Assembly (NCBI GenBank): GCA_049999805.1
Contig: JBNGIO010003079.1
Coordinates: 1 to 64,000, forward strand
Reading direction: 5' to 3'
Source: Folioceros fuciformis
Taxonomy: Eukaryota > Anthocerotophyta > Anthocerotopsida > Anthocerotales
Length of the DNA: 64,000 nucleotides
Of this stretch, positions 36,661 to 48,177 are shown in pieces. A model generated the notes under the pieces. The model ran no database searches. It saw only the letters and a program-made list of their open reading frames with translations, and was not told the origin of the DNA. Within the stretch, counting starts at the first letter, position 1. Each line of letters opens with the position of its first letter. Both the position numbers and the translations under genes were made by a program.

Positions 36661-37110
36661 GACACTAGCTTGTGAGCAGCATGGATTGGGCGCACAAAGA
36701 GAAGCATGTTCTCAAGAACAGAATGTGAGTAGCGAGCAGAACTCCATGCGTGTGACACCAGCTTCCTAGCAACATGCGTTGGGCGCACCAAGAGAAGCAC
36801 ACTCACAAGAACAAAATGCAAGTAGCAAACAAAACTCCTTACATATGACACCAACTTGCTGGCAAAATGCATTGGGCGCACCAAGAGAAGCACGCTCACA
36901 AGAATAGAATGTGAGTAGCTAGCAGAACTCCATGCGCGTGACACCAGCTTGCCAGCAACATGCATTCGGCGCACCAAGAGAAGCATGCTCACAAGAACCA
37001 AATGCAAGTAGCAAACAAAACTCCTTGCATATGACACCAGCTTGCTAACGGCATGGAACTGTGCATAGTGAACAAAGCTCCATGCATAAAACATCACCTT
37101 GCTAGTGATA
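36661..37110. repeat. 93-bp tandem array, 5 units in alternating types
   Basis: GACAC recurs at 36661, 36754, 36847, 36940 and 37033, exactly 93 bp apart. Two unit types alternate: one with GAATGTGAGTAG and AGCAGAACTCCATGCG, the other with AAATGCAAGTAGCAAACAAA, so the true repeat may be a 186-bp dimer. Because 93 is 31 codons, the minus strand is open across the whole array as a 31-residue repeat, but there is no sign of a gene around it. Confidence 0.92.
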
Positions 37111-38640
37111 TGGAACTTGAGGTTGAGCCTGATCTTGTAGGTCGGGACACAAACAAGAAGCTAGTACTTTGTTCAATACTTGCTTCTACAACAACCTTGT
37201 GCGTTGCCTTGAATTTTATGGAGAGGGGCGCAAGGGGCTTCACAAGTGATACCTAGATTGTAAGAGTACTTGCCTACTATTTTACGTCATGTCTAATGCG
37301 CGGGGTGTGTGGAAATGAGAGTGAAGTGTTAGGGAAATAAGAAAAGACATACCAATACAGGCTTGTAGCCTTGCCACTCTTGATTCCGATGCTGGTGCTA
37401 AAGATCATAAACTTTGCTAGAGGTGGTCTTTTGCGAAAGTTTCAAGAGTTTGCTGCAACTCCCTATCTTTAGGGATAGTACTTGTTGTTATCCCTTTCTT
37501 TAATGATATCAGAAGTTGAATTTGTTACAATTTGGTCATAGAATGCAGCTCTTAGAGTTTACACTAGCCATATTCTCTACTGCCATGAAGTTTCACCTTC
37601 GTTTCGTTCAACTTGTGGCATGCTCTCTCTCCTCTTGCAATTGTAGGATGCCACTTGATAACTCTAGAATGCATCTTGCCCGTTGCCCACCTACAAAGCA
37701 ACGTATCTTGCTACACACGATATCGCGTAAAATGTCATGTTTTCGGTGGCCTAAGTAGCCAATTTTCCACCCCTTTAGGATTCAGGGTTGACCATGAACT
37801 CTACTCGACAACATTTCTCTCTATGGTGACCTTTTCTTCATTCAAGGAGAACAGGTTTTTGTTGCAAAATGTGGTCATAACAAATCGCACAGGGGTCTTG
37901 GTTCGCAAGCCTATTGTCCTCAACTTATCAAGGTGGGTGGTAGAGGGAATTACATCAACCTAAATTTACAAGTACACCCGTTTGTACAATAAATACATCG
38001 TTATCTCCTTGCCATAGGGACCCACAATGCCATGTGCAAAGCATTTTCCAAGCTTTTGCAAACTTGCACCAAGGCAGGTTACAACAAGAAAACCGAGCTT
38101 GGTCCTTCTCTATCATGTATTGTAGCGTGCTTTCTTCACAGTATTTTCATTGTATTATTACAAGTATTTGCTAATGCTAAATATAATAAGACAACAATGC
38201 TAAGGGAGGTAGCATTAGTGACTTTCACTATGATATCTTAGGTACTGTGCATAGTTGTTAGGCTAGAAGGCTTTAAAGATTAGCTAAAATCATGTGATTA
38301 ATTTTGGTGGCTTATCTCACCTCTTTCACCATCTTATTTTTCGTAAGTAAAAAAAAGTCCTTGCAAGATATCTAAATAATAATTATTATTACAATAGTAT
38401 TATGTAATACATGCTATAATAAAACATAAAGATAATATGTATCATTAATTTAAATATGCATAGAGTACAATGCAAAGGGGTGATATGTATGGAGAATAAA
38501 GGGATGCACAACAAATAAAGTCCATAAGTATACTTCCATGTGATACCTTTTCAAGGTTTATCAAGGAGTGTACCAAGGTTTATTAGAGTAATAGGAATGG
38601 TGTTCTCCCTCTTTCCTTTGTGGTGGCCTTCTTTTGATAA

Positions 38641-38740
38641 TGTGTATCCATTGCTTTGCAACGAGCATTAGCCAATGAAGTTTTTAGAACAGCAACAAGC
38701 GCAGGTCAAGCAGCTTCTTCGGCATCGGTGGTAGGTAAGC
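38641..38740. repeat. Second remnant of the dispersed repeat seen at 15.6 kb
   Basis: About 90 bp match the reverse complement of 15565-15660 at roughly 70-75% by eye (shared blocks GTATCCATTG, GAGCAT, CAACAAG.GCA.GTCAAGCA). Its flanks differ, as expected for an old transposed copy. Confidence 0.6.
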
Positions 38741-38898
38741 CTTTTGTTATCCACATCATGACATTTTGGGAGTAGTAAGTAATTTTTGAAAATGATTTTC
38801 GCAGGGGAGAGTACCTCTTTTTGCCTTTGGCCCTCATAGGGTTGTTCCTCCGATCTTTGGAGTAGATGAGACTTGTTGAGTTGAAATTAATCCAACAC

Positions 38899-39046
38899 TA
38901 TATTGTTATGGATATTTACCGTTTGCCTCATAGCTTTTATAAACTAATTCCAAAGCAACAACATTAAGATATTATATTGTTATGGATATTTATCATTTAC
39001 CTCATAGCTTTGACAAACTAACCCAAAAGCAACAACATTAAGATAT
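38899..39046. repeat. 74-bp tandem duplication
   Basis: TATATTGTTATGGATATTTA begins at 38899 and 38973; the two copies are diverged by several substitutions, so the duplication is older than those at 54 kb. Confidence 0.85.
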
Positions 39047-39879
39047 TTAGAAAACAATGCTTATACCATTTAAGATCAGTGACCGTTCTACGAAAAATAT
39101 TGCAAAATAAATTAAGTAAATTTGCTATATAGAACACCTCAAATTTAAATCTACAATGGGACGCTATTTTAGCACTATTAAATACGAGCCTTTCTCTATA
39201 ATCCATAAAAACATCCAACTAGGACATATATGCAAAGTAGCTCTCTTTAAAAGAAGTCCCTACTTTATATTTATGAGTAATATTTATAGGATTGGGGTAA
39301 ATTTTATAAGTGGATTTTTAAGCCCACAATTAGAACAAGAAGAGAAACCAAAGCAAAGATAAATATACTGCGAGTATTGAATTGGACAATGCAAAAGGTG
39401 ACAATAATCAAAAGAAATCCTCACCCCCCATTTCGGAGGGATTCACAACCCAAGACATAGAAAGAAGACATTCAAAGGCCCTAAATACTCATCGTCTGAT
39501 GAGCTGGAAAGCCGAGTATAGAAGATTTGTGGGTGGAACGAGACTGTACTGTTGGTAGTAGTTGAGGTGGTTGCCAGTTGGGTTTCAAGGCCAACCGTCT
39601 TCTAAAAAACGGAGACGAGTGACTCGCACTGCTCTACACTACACACCATCCAACAACCAACAAATCCCAAACACATACTTTCACGTCGTGCAGAGATGCT
39701 CACGTTGTCTCAACAGGAACAGGATGCAACAGCTGAGCAATACAGTACTCCATCTACATCCCAGGGGACTATACTTCCAAGCTCTTTCTATCTGTGTGTC
39801 CTGTATCATGAAACCAAGAGTGTCCGAGATCTGCCTCTGTTCGTCTTGAACAACGTAGGCTGCGGCCTTGGTTGAAACT

Positions 39880-42800
39880 GGAGGTGCTCCTCGTCCCCAA
39901 CCATAAAGCTGTGCACCAGTCCGTCCTCATCTGTCCACCAGCTCACATGCTGATGCATCTCTCGGGTCTAGCTTCACTGCTTCGTTGAAGGCGTGGCATG
40001 CCACCTCCAGATTTCTCCACGTTCGACAGGCTCCCAACAGAGTGTGCCAAACTGCCGCACTTGATGATACAGGCATAGTTCGTATCAAATCTAGTGCCTC
40101 ATTCAGTAGTCCTGCGCCACCCAGGAGATCCACCATGCATGTGTAGTGGCTCTCTGTGGGAGTGATGCCGTCATGACTCCTCATGGCCTCGAAGTACTCG
40201 CGGCCCTCGTCCACTAGACCAGCGTGACTGCACACTGTTAGCACACTAAGGAATGTGATGCCGTCTGGCTGGATGTTGTCCTCTTTCATTGTGCGGCTCA
40301 AGTCAAACACCACCTCACTGTTCCCCTCACAGGTGTACCCTGAGATGAGAGCGTTCCACATCACGTCGTCTTTTTCAGGCAAGGCATCAAACACCTGCTG
40401 TGCGTCAACGGTGCTGCCAGACTTTCCATACATATTGATCAAACTCCCGGCTATGAATACATCCACCTGAAGCCCTTGCCCCGCAATCTGTGCATGTAGT
40501 TGCCGTCCCATATGCAGGGCGCGCTTACATTTGCACATGCCTGTAGGAGGCACACGAATGTCACCGGGTCAGGCACACCCCTGCCTTCTTCTCGCATGGC
40601 ACTGTAGAGACGAAAGGCTTCTTGACCCATACCCTGCTGAGAGTACCCTGCAAGCATGGCATTCCATGTCACCACGTTTTTTTCACCAAGTCCGGCAAAC
40701 ACTTTTTCTGCGTCTCCCACGCTGCCACACTTTGCGTACATGTTCACCAGACTGCTGGCTACAATTAGATCAGCTTGATGTCCCCCTTCGCGGATCTGCT
40801 TATGGAGTTCCTTTCCCTTCTCCAAACCGAGGGCGCCAAAAGTTGTACATGCCTGCAAGAGGCACACAAATGTCGCACAATCAGGTAAAGCCATGCCATC
40901 ATCTTGCATGGCTCTGTAGAGGCAAAAAGCTTCTTGCACCATATCCCGCTGGATGTACCCTGTTATCATGGCATTCCACATAGCCAAATTTTTTAGACCG
41001 AATTTGTCAAACACTCGTCGAGCGTCCATCAAACTGCCACACTTTGAGAACATGTTTACCAAACTGCTGGCTACAAACGCGTCACCTTCGTATCCCCGTT
41101 TTCTGATCTGCGAATGAAGCTCCTTCCCCTTCTCCAAGGCTGGAGTGCCCACACCTGCACAAGCCTGCAGGAGGCACATGAATGTCACAGAATCAGGTGA
41201 AGCCATGCCCCCTTCTGGCAATGCACTGTACAAACAAAGGGCTTCCAGCCCTGTGCCCTGCTGGGCATACCCTGCTATCATGGTATTCCAAGTCACAAAA
41301 TCTTTTTGACCAAGTCCATCAAACACTTTCTGGGCATCCTCCAAACTTCCACACTTTGCATACATGTTCACCAAACTGCTAGCTACGAACCCATCAGACT
41401 CATGACCTTGTTCTCGGATCTGCATATGAAGCTCCTTGCCTTTCTCCAGAGCTGAGGAGCCCACACTTGCGCATGCCTGCAGGAGGCATGCATATGTCAC
41501 GGAATCAGGTACAGCCATGCCTTCCTCTTGCATTGCACTGTACAGACCAAGGGCTTCCTGCCCCATACCCTGCTGGGAGTACCCTGCTATCATGGCATTC
41601 CACGTGACAACATCCTTTTGTTTGAGTTCCTTGAACTCTCGGTGGGCATCTTCAAAGCTGCCGCACTTTGCATACATGTTCACCAAATCGTTGGCTATAT
41701 ACACGTCTGCTTCATGTCCTCCTTCTTTGATTTGCTCGTGGAGCTCTTTGCCCTTCTCCAGAGCTTGGGGCCCCATACTTGCACATGCCTGTAAGAGGCA
41801 TGAAAACGTCATCAAATTAGGTGAAGCGAAGTCTTCCCCTATGAGAGCACCGTAGAGACGAAGGGCTTCCTGCCCCAAGCCCTGCTTGGCATACCCTGCT
41901 ATCATGGCATTCCATGTCACCACTTCCTTCTGACCAAGACCATCAAACATTATCTGAGCATCGTCCAAGCTCCCACACTTAGCATACATGTTCACCAAAG
42001 CATTAGCTACAAACCCATCGCCTTCATGTCCGTGCGCCTTGATTTGTGCATGAAGGTCTTTCCCCTTCTGCAGTGCCAGGTTGCCCACACTTGCACATGC
42101 CTGCAGGAGGCACAAGAATGTCACAGAATCGGGGACAACACCACCCTCTTCTTGCATTGTAGTGTAGAGACGAAGGGCTTCATGCCCCTTGCCCTGCTGG
42201 GAATACCCTGCAGTCATGGCATTCCAAGTCACCAGATCTTTATGACCAAGTCCATCAAACACTCTCTGAGCATCCTCCAAGCTGCCACACTTGGCATACA
42301 TGTTCAACAAACTGCTAGATACATACACATCACCTTCGTATCCTTCTTCTCTGATTTAGGTGTGAAATTGCCTCCCCAGCCCCAACGCATGGGTTCCCAC
42401 ACTTGCACAGGCCTGCAAGAGGCTCACATATGTCATGGAATCTGGTAGGACTACACCTTCTTCATGCATAGAACTGTAAAGACGAAGGGCTTCCTGCCCC
42501 ATTCCCTGTTTGCAATACCCTGCTATCATCGCATTCCATGTTACTACATTTTTTTGACCAAGCCCGTCAAACAACCTCTGAGAATCCTTCAAGCTGCCGC
42601 ACTTGGCATACATGTTTACCAAGCTGCTAGCAACAAACACATCACCTTCGATTCCTCACTCTCGAACCTGGGCATGACGCTGCCTCACCTTCTTCAACCC
42701 TGGTGTTCCCAAATTTGCGCATGCCTGCAGGATGCTTGCATATGTTACAGAGCTGGGTACAGCCGTGCTTCCTTCTACCATAACGCTGTAGAGTCGAAGG

Positions 42801-43875
42801 GCTTCCTGCCCCAGCCCCTGCTGGGCATGCCCTGCTATCAATGCATTCCACATCACCCCATCTTTTCAACCCCATCAAGCCCAACTCCATCAAACACTCT
42901 CCGCGCTTCTTCCAAGCTGCCACACTTTGCATACATGTCCACCAAGCAACTAGAAACAAACAAATTATCCCCAATGCCACTGGCCAACACATCAGCATGC
43001 ACCTGCTGCCCAGTTTTCAAATCCAATCCTCTTCCACAAGCCTGAAGTGCTGCTACAAACACATGCCCATTTGGCCTCACACTAGACCCACACATTCTCC
43101 GATACAACTCTATGGCCTCCTTGTATCGTCCATGTCTGACGTGTGCAGAAAGTATGGCAGACCACGTGAACGTATCCGGCTCAGCAACAGCATCAAACAC
43201 CTCCACCGCATCTTGCAACCTGCCATGCGAAGCGTACATTCTCAGGACGTGAAATGCCAGGAAAGTGTCTGACTCGTACCCCTTTCTCACCACAAAAGCA
43301 TGTACCCGCCTACCAAGCACAAGATCTTTGCTTCCAACACATTCTTTCAGGACAGCATACAAGAGAGACCCTGAAACCTCACAATCTGCCTGTACCAGAC
43401 CTTCCAAAGCCTCCACAGCCTCAGTGAGATGCCCCTCCTTACATAGCCTGCTGACGGTTTCAACAGTCACGCCCCTACCGTCACCTGCAGGCCTGCGACA
43501 GTCAGGATCATCTAGTAAGCTCCTGTTAAAGCCACAACGACCCATCCCCATATCCAGAGCAGCAAGCTGTACACCCACCCAACCGGGCTTGCAGAAGTCG
43601 TTTAACCAGAGAACCTCGTGAGACTGCCAGTCCAGGAAGTCTGGCCACCAGAGGCTCATCGCGATCAGCACGTTATCCCACCAAACTGTTGGGTCCTCGA
43701 AGAATTGTCTCCACAAAGCTTCCTGGCGAGGTGGGCAAGCCCTGTCTCCAGCTACACATCTTCTTTGCCTTGCAAAGATACATAGCTTCCAGACTTGGTT
43801 GTGCGCCAGCAGTTGATTCCTGGAGGACATGCGAGCAGAAGCTCTTCGTAAAATAACCATCACGCCACCGGCCAT
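39880..43875 (-). pseudogene. Broken PLS-class PPR gene, paralogue of the intact PPR at 44083
   Basis: The reading follows the intact neighbour from its N-terminus (MAGGVMVILRRASARMSSRN, ATG 43875) through ten PLS units to the C-terminus, but it is interrupted. A frameshift lies near 42855-42870 (unit 2, beside a small in-frame duplication of GAT-GG-GTTG). A TGA at 42656-42658 replaces an Arg codon, and a TAA at 42356-42358 replaces a Gln. A second frameshift falls near 40525-40545. A deletion of roughly 110 bp near 39935-39945 fuses the end of the last unit to the WWTDEDGLVHSF tail out of frame. The region between 40451 and 42355 is open and well conserved (625 codons), so decay seems recent. 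Introns could not remove the in-frame stops without losing conserved motif residues. Confidence 0.88.
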
Positions 43876-44082
43876 GGCATGGCCTGAGCCATGCATCCAA
43901 GCCGCACGAACCCATCGCTTGTAATCACTGCCTCTCATAAATGCAGGTGAGCCAAAAAGACGAACGGATTGGATACAAACGCATGTTAGAAACAACTTAG
44001 CTACTTCCATGAGTAATGAAAGCAAATCGAGTGCGCAGCGACAGTGAGCGCTTGTTGCATCCATGGCGGGCCAGCGTGTGTC
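43876..44082. promoter_or_regulatory. Bidirectional spacer between the two PPR copies
   Basis: Only 207 bp separate the two divergent starts, so any promoter of the intact PPR gene must lie here or inside the pseudogene. The N-terminal coding regions on both sides are similar, so the arrangement looks like an inverted duplication with its centre in this spacer. Confidence 0.4.
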
Positions 44083-47000
44083 ATGGCTGCTGGCCTAACA
44101 GACATTCTGGGAAGAGCTTCGGCTCGTCTGTCGTCGAAAAAAAAGCTTTGTTCGCACAACCAGCTCGAGAGATGGAGCAACTTGGCACCGAAGCCAAGTG
44201 GACTCCTGGCTGCAGACGGATCTTCCAGCGAGGGTGGTCGCCAGGAGTATTTGTGGCGGCAGTTTTTCTGGGACCCAACATTGTGGTGGGATAACAGGGA
44301 ACAGAAGAGAAGCTTCCGAGCTCCTGACTTCCGGCACAAGCAGTCCCAAGAGGACCTCTGGTTGAACAATTTTCACAAGCCAGCATGGGTGGATGCGCAT
44401 CTTGCTGCACTGGATATGGGCATGGGGCGTGGGGTCTCCAACAGGAGGTTGCTGGATGATCCTAACCACGAACGTGTGGGCGTCACGACCGAAACTTTGA
44501 GCAGGCTATGTCATGAGGGCCATCTCACCGAGGCAGTTGAGGTTTTGGAGGCACTGGTGCAGACAGAGGTCTGTGTTTCTGGATCTCTCTGTTACGCTGT
44601 GCTGAAGAAATGTGTGTTGAAGAAGGATCTGGTGATGGGTACCCGCGTGCATGCTCTCACGCTGAAACTTGGGTACCAGTCAGACACGTTTCTGGGTTTC
44701 CACACCCTGCGGATGTATGCTGCTCATGGCAAGTTGCAAGATGCGGTGGACGTGTTTGAGGCCGTTGCGGAGCCTGATGCCTTCACGTGGTGTGCAATTA
44801 TTTCTGCGCATGTGAAGCATGGACAAGACAAGCAGGCTGTGCGACTGTATCATCGGATGCGCCGGTCCGGTGTGAAGCCAGATGGGCACGTGTTTGTAGC
44901 AGCGCTTCAGGCTTGTGCAATGGGATTGGACTTGATATCTGGACAGCAGGTGCATGCCGATGTGTTGGCCACTGGTATGGAGCGTAATTTGTTCGTTTGT
45001 AGTTGTTTGGTGGACATGTATGCCAAGTGTGGCAGCTTGGAAGCCGCTCAGAGAGTATTTAATGGACTTGTTCAAAAGGATGTGGTGACGTGGAATTCCT
45101 TGATAGCAGGGTACTCCCAGCAGGGCATGGGGCAGGAGGCTCTCCGTCTGTACAGCGCCATGCTAGAAGAGGGCCTGGTTGTACCCAACTCCGTTACTTT
45201 TGCATGCCTTTTGCAGGCTTGTGGCAGTGTGGGTAACCCTGCGCTGGAGACGGGGAGGCAGCTTCATGCCCAGATCGGAGAACGAGGACATCAAGCTGAT
45301 GTCTTCGTGGCCAGTAGTTTGGTAAACATGTATGCCAAGTGTGGTAGCTTGAGGGATGCTCAGGGAGTGTTTGATCAACTTGGTCCAAAAAATGTAGTAA
45401 CATGGAATGCCTTGATAGCAGGGTATTCTCAGCAGGGCATGGGGGAGGAAGCCCTTGATCTTTACAGTGCTATGCTAGAAGGAGGTATGGCAGCACCCGA
45501 TTCCGGGACATTTGTGTCCCTTCTGCAGGCATGTGCACGTGTGGGCACCCTCGCACTGCAGAAAGGGAAACAGTTGCATTCACAGATCAGAGGAGTCGGT
45601 CTTGAAGCGGATGCGTCTGTAGCCAGCAGTTTATTGAACATGTACGCAAAGTGTGGCAGCTTGGAAGACGCTGAGAGTGTGTTTGAGGGGATTGATCAGA
45701 AGGATGTGGTGATGTGGAACTCCATGATAGCAGGATATTCCCAGCAGGGCATGGGCCAGGAAGCCCTTCGGCTGTACAATACAATGCAAAACGAAAGCAT
45801 CTCTGTACCAGACTCTGTTACGTTCATCTGCCTCTTGCAGGCATGTGCAAGTTTGGGCACCCAGGCATTGCAAACAGGAAAGCAGCTTCATGCAGAAATT
45901 AAGGAACGAGGTCATCAAGCTGATTTGTTTGTAGCCAACGGTTTGGTGAACATGTATGCGAAGTGTGGGAGCCTGGAAGATGCTCAGAGAGTCTTTGATG
46001 GACTTGGTAGAAAAGATTTGGTTACGTGGAATGCTATAATAGGAGGGTATTCCTATCAGGGTATGTTGTCAAAAGCCCTTTGCCTCTACGATGCCATGCA
46101 GGAAGAGGGCCAAGCTGAACCTGATTCTGTGACCTTCGTGTGCCTCTTGCAAGCTTGTGCAAGCCTGGGCGTCGCAGCATTGGAGAATGGGAAGGAGCTT
46201 CATATGCAGATCAGAAAGAGAGGACATGAAGCTGACGTGTTTGTCGGCAACAGCTTAGTGAGCATGTATGCAAAGTGCGGTAGCGTAAAGGATGCACACA
46301 GAGCGTTTGATGGACTTGGCCAGAAAAATGTGGTGACATGGAATGCCTTGATAGCAGGATATTCCCAACAGGGTATGGTGTGGGAAGCCCTTGGTCTTTA
46401 CAGTGCTATGCTAGAAGGAGGTATGGCAGTACCTGACTCCGTGACATTTATGTGCCTTCTACAGGCATGTGCAATTATGGGCACCCTGGCATTGCAAGAG
46501 GGAATGCAGCTTCATGCACAGATCAGAGGAGCTGGATATGAAGCCGACGTTTTTGTAGCCAACAGCTTGGTTAACATGTATTCAAAGTGCGGCAGCTTAG
46601 AAAATGCTCAGAGAGTCTTTGACAAACTTGGAAAAAAAGATTTAGTGACATGGAATGTTATGATAGGAGGGTATTCACAGCAGGGAATGGGGCAGGAATC
46701 TCTTGATCTATACAATGCTATGCAGGACGAAGGCACGGTTGCACCTGACTCGGTGACATTTGTGTCCCTCCTGCAGGCATGTGCAACCATTGGATCCCCG
46801 GCCTTGGAAAAGGGGAAACAACTTCACGCAGAGATCAAATCACTGGGATATGAGTCTGATGTTTCCGTATTGAACAGTTTGGTGAAAATGTATATAAAAT
46901 GTGGGAGTTTGGAATATGCGCAGGGTCTGTTTGACGGAATCGACCAAAGAGATGTGGTGACTTGGAATGCCATGATAGCAGGATATTCTCAAAACGGTAT

Positions 47001-48177
47001 GGGGCAGGAAGCCATTCGTCTCTACAGTGCTATGCAAGAAGATCGCAGGGCTGTGCCTGATTCCACGACGTTTGTCTACCTCCTGCAGGCGTGTGCACGA
47101 ATCGGCTCTCTGGCATTGCAGAAGGGTAGGCAGGTTCATGCTCAAGTCAAGGAACGAGGGCATCAAACTGATGTCTTTGTGGCCAACAGTTTGGTAAACA
47201 TGTATGCAAAGTGTGGGAGCTTGGAAGATGCTCAAAGAGTGTTTGACGAACTCGACCAAAAGGACCTGGTAACATGGAATGCCATGATAGCAGGGTATTC
47301 CCAGCAGGGTATGGGACAAGAAGCCCTTTGTCTTTACCATGCTATGCAATCACAAGGCATGGCTGTGCCTGATTCCGTAACATATGTGTGCCTTCTCCAG
47401 GCATGTGCAAAAGTGGCAGCTTTGCATTCAGGAAGGCAGGTACATGCACAGATTGTAGCTCAAGGGCTTCAGGTGGATGTGGTTATAGCAGCCAGTCTGA
47501 TTGACATGTATGGGAAGTCTGGGAGCATGGTTGACGCACAGCAGGTGTTTGATGCTTTGCTTGAAACAGACGTCGTCGTCTGGAATGCTCTCATTGCAGG
47601 CTACGCCAGTCAGGGCGACAGTGACGTGGTCTTTAACTTGGTCCAGAGAATGGAAGACGATGGCATACAGCCAGACGGCATCACACTGTCCAGTATACTA
47701 ACAGTTTGCAGTCATGCAGGCCTGGTGAACAAGGGATGGGAGTGCTTCGAGGCCATGAGCAGACACTACTGCATCCCTCCTACCGAAATACATTACACAT
47801 GCATGGTAGATCTCCTAGGCCGTGCAGGCCAACTGAATGAGGCACTAGATTTAATAAGCACAATGCCTTTACCGCCCAGTGCTGCAATTTGGCACACCCT
47901 GTTGGGTGCTTGTCAAAAATGGAGCGATGTGGATGTGGGACTCCATGCCTTCAACGAGGCAGTGAAGCTAGACACAAAAGATGCTGCAGCATATGTGTTG
48001 ATGTCGAACGTATACACCGGTGCCCAAATGTGGGACTGGGCACACAAAATGCAAACAAAGAGAACAAGAGTCAGGGCATGGAAGCCAGCAGGCCTGAGCT
48101 GGTGGACGGACAAGGAGGGACTGGTGCATAGCTTTTCGGTTGGGAATACGAAGCTTCTTCCCAGCATGCAAACGTGA
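44083..48177 (+). CDS. Long PLS-class pentatricopeptide-repeat protein, organelle RNA-binding
   Basis: PPR proteins bind specific organelle RNA sequences and direct editing, splicing or stability. This 1364-aa protein has an N-terminal targeting-like segment (MAAGLTDILGRASARLSSKK), a conserved leader (EYLWRQFFWDPTLWWD) and ten P-L-S triplets. Nine core units recur every 312 bp (104 aa): the S motif MYAKCGSLEDAQRVFDGL starts at 45016, 45328, 45640, 45952 and onward. The C-terminus has the E-type region (HYTCMVDLLGRAGQLNEALD, IWHTLLGAC) and a short E+-like end (SWWTDKEGLVHSFSVG); there is no DYW deaminase domain, so editing would need a partner. The frame begins with GTG at 44044; the ATG at 44083 is chosen because it aligns with the start of the broken paralogue. 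Intronless, as usual for PPR genes. Confidence 0.92.
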   Translation: MAAGLTDILGRASARLSSKKKLCSHNQLERWSNLAPKPSGLLAADGSSSEGGRQEYLWRQFFWDPTLWWDNREQKRSFRAPDFRHKQSQEDLWLNNFHKPAWVDAHLAALDMGMGRGVSNRRLLDDPNHERVGVTTETLSRLCHEGHLTEAVEVLEALVQTEVCVSGSLCYAVLKKCVLKKDLVMGTRVHALTLKLGYQSDTFLGFHTLRMYAAHGKLQDAVDVFEAVAEPDAFTWCAIISAHVKHGQDKQAVRLYHRMRRSGVKPDGHVFVAALQACAMGLDLISGQQVHADVLATGMERNLFVCSCLVDMYAKCGSLEAAQRVFNGLVQKDVVTWNSLIAGYSQQGMGQEALRLYSAMLEEGLVVPNSVTFACLLQACGSVGNPALETGRQLHAQIGERGHQADVFVASSLVNMYAKCGSLRDAQGVFDQLGPKNVVTWNALIAGYSQQGMGEEALDLYSAMLEGGMAAPDSGTFVSLLQACARVGTLALQKGKQLHSQIRGVGLEADASVASSLLNMYAKCGSLEDAESVFEGIDQKDVVMWNSMIAGYSQQGMGQEALRLYNTMQNESISVPDSVTFICLLQACASLGTQALQTGKQLHAEIKERGHQADLFVANGLVNMYAKCGSLEDAQRVFDGLGRKDLVTWNAIIGGYSYQGMLSKALCLYDAMQEEGQAEPDSVTFVCLLQACASLGVAALENGKELHMQIRKRGHEADVFVGNSLVSMYAKCGSVKDAHRAFDGLGQKNVVTWNALIAGYSQQGMVWEALGLYSAMLEGGMAVPDSVTFMCLLQACAIMGTLALQEGMQLHAQIRGAGYEADVFVANSLVNMYSKCGSLENAQRVFDKLGKKDLVTWNVMIGGYSQQGMGQESLDLYNAMQDEGTVAPDSVTFVSLLQACATIGSPALEKGKQLHAEIKSLGYESDVSVLNSLVKMYIKCGSLEYAQGLFDGIDQRDVVTWNAMIAGYSQNGMGQEAIRLYSAMQEDRRAVPDSTTFVYLLQACARIGSLALQKGRQVHAQVKERGHQTDVFVANSLVNMYAKCGSLEDAQRVFDELDQKDLVTWNAMIAGYSQQGMGQEALCLYHAMQSQGMAVPDSVTYVCLLQACAKVAALHSGRQVHAQIVAQGLQVDVVIAASLIDMYGKSGSMVDAQQVFDALLETDVVVWNALIAGYASQGDSDVVFNLVQRMEDDGIQPDGITLSSILTVCSHAGLVNKGWECFEAMSRHYCIPPTEIHYTCMVDLLGRAGQLNEALDLISTMPLPPSAAIWHTLLGACQKWSDVDVGLHAFNEAVKLDTKDAAAYVLMSNVYTGAQMWDWAHKMQTKRTRVRAWKPAGLSWWTDKEGLVHSFSVGNTKLLPSMQT

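Larger units (their letters stand above)
35525..39879. other. Repeat desert with a GC-rich block
   Basis: 35.6-36.2 kb is very GC-rich and holds several open frames on both strands (60-100 codons), none with a known domain; it may be a CpG-rich promoter region of the USP gene or a relic. The rest is AT-rich: the hairpin at 36399-36437, the 93-bp array at 36661-37110, a dispersed-repeat remnant near 38641-38735, and a 74-bp duplication at 38899-39046. No gene is supported. Confidence 0.55.

Noticed and set aside
39880-43875. Reading the broken PPR as an intron-containing functional gene
   Set aside because: Two stops replace conserved codons inside motifs and no GT-AG pair removes them without cutting the 104-residue period.
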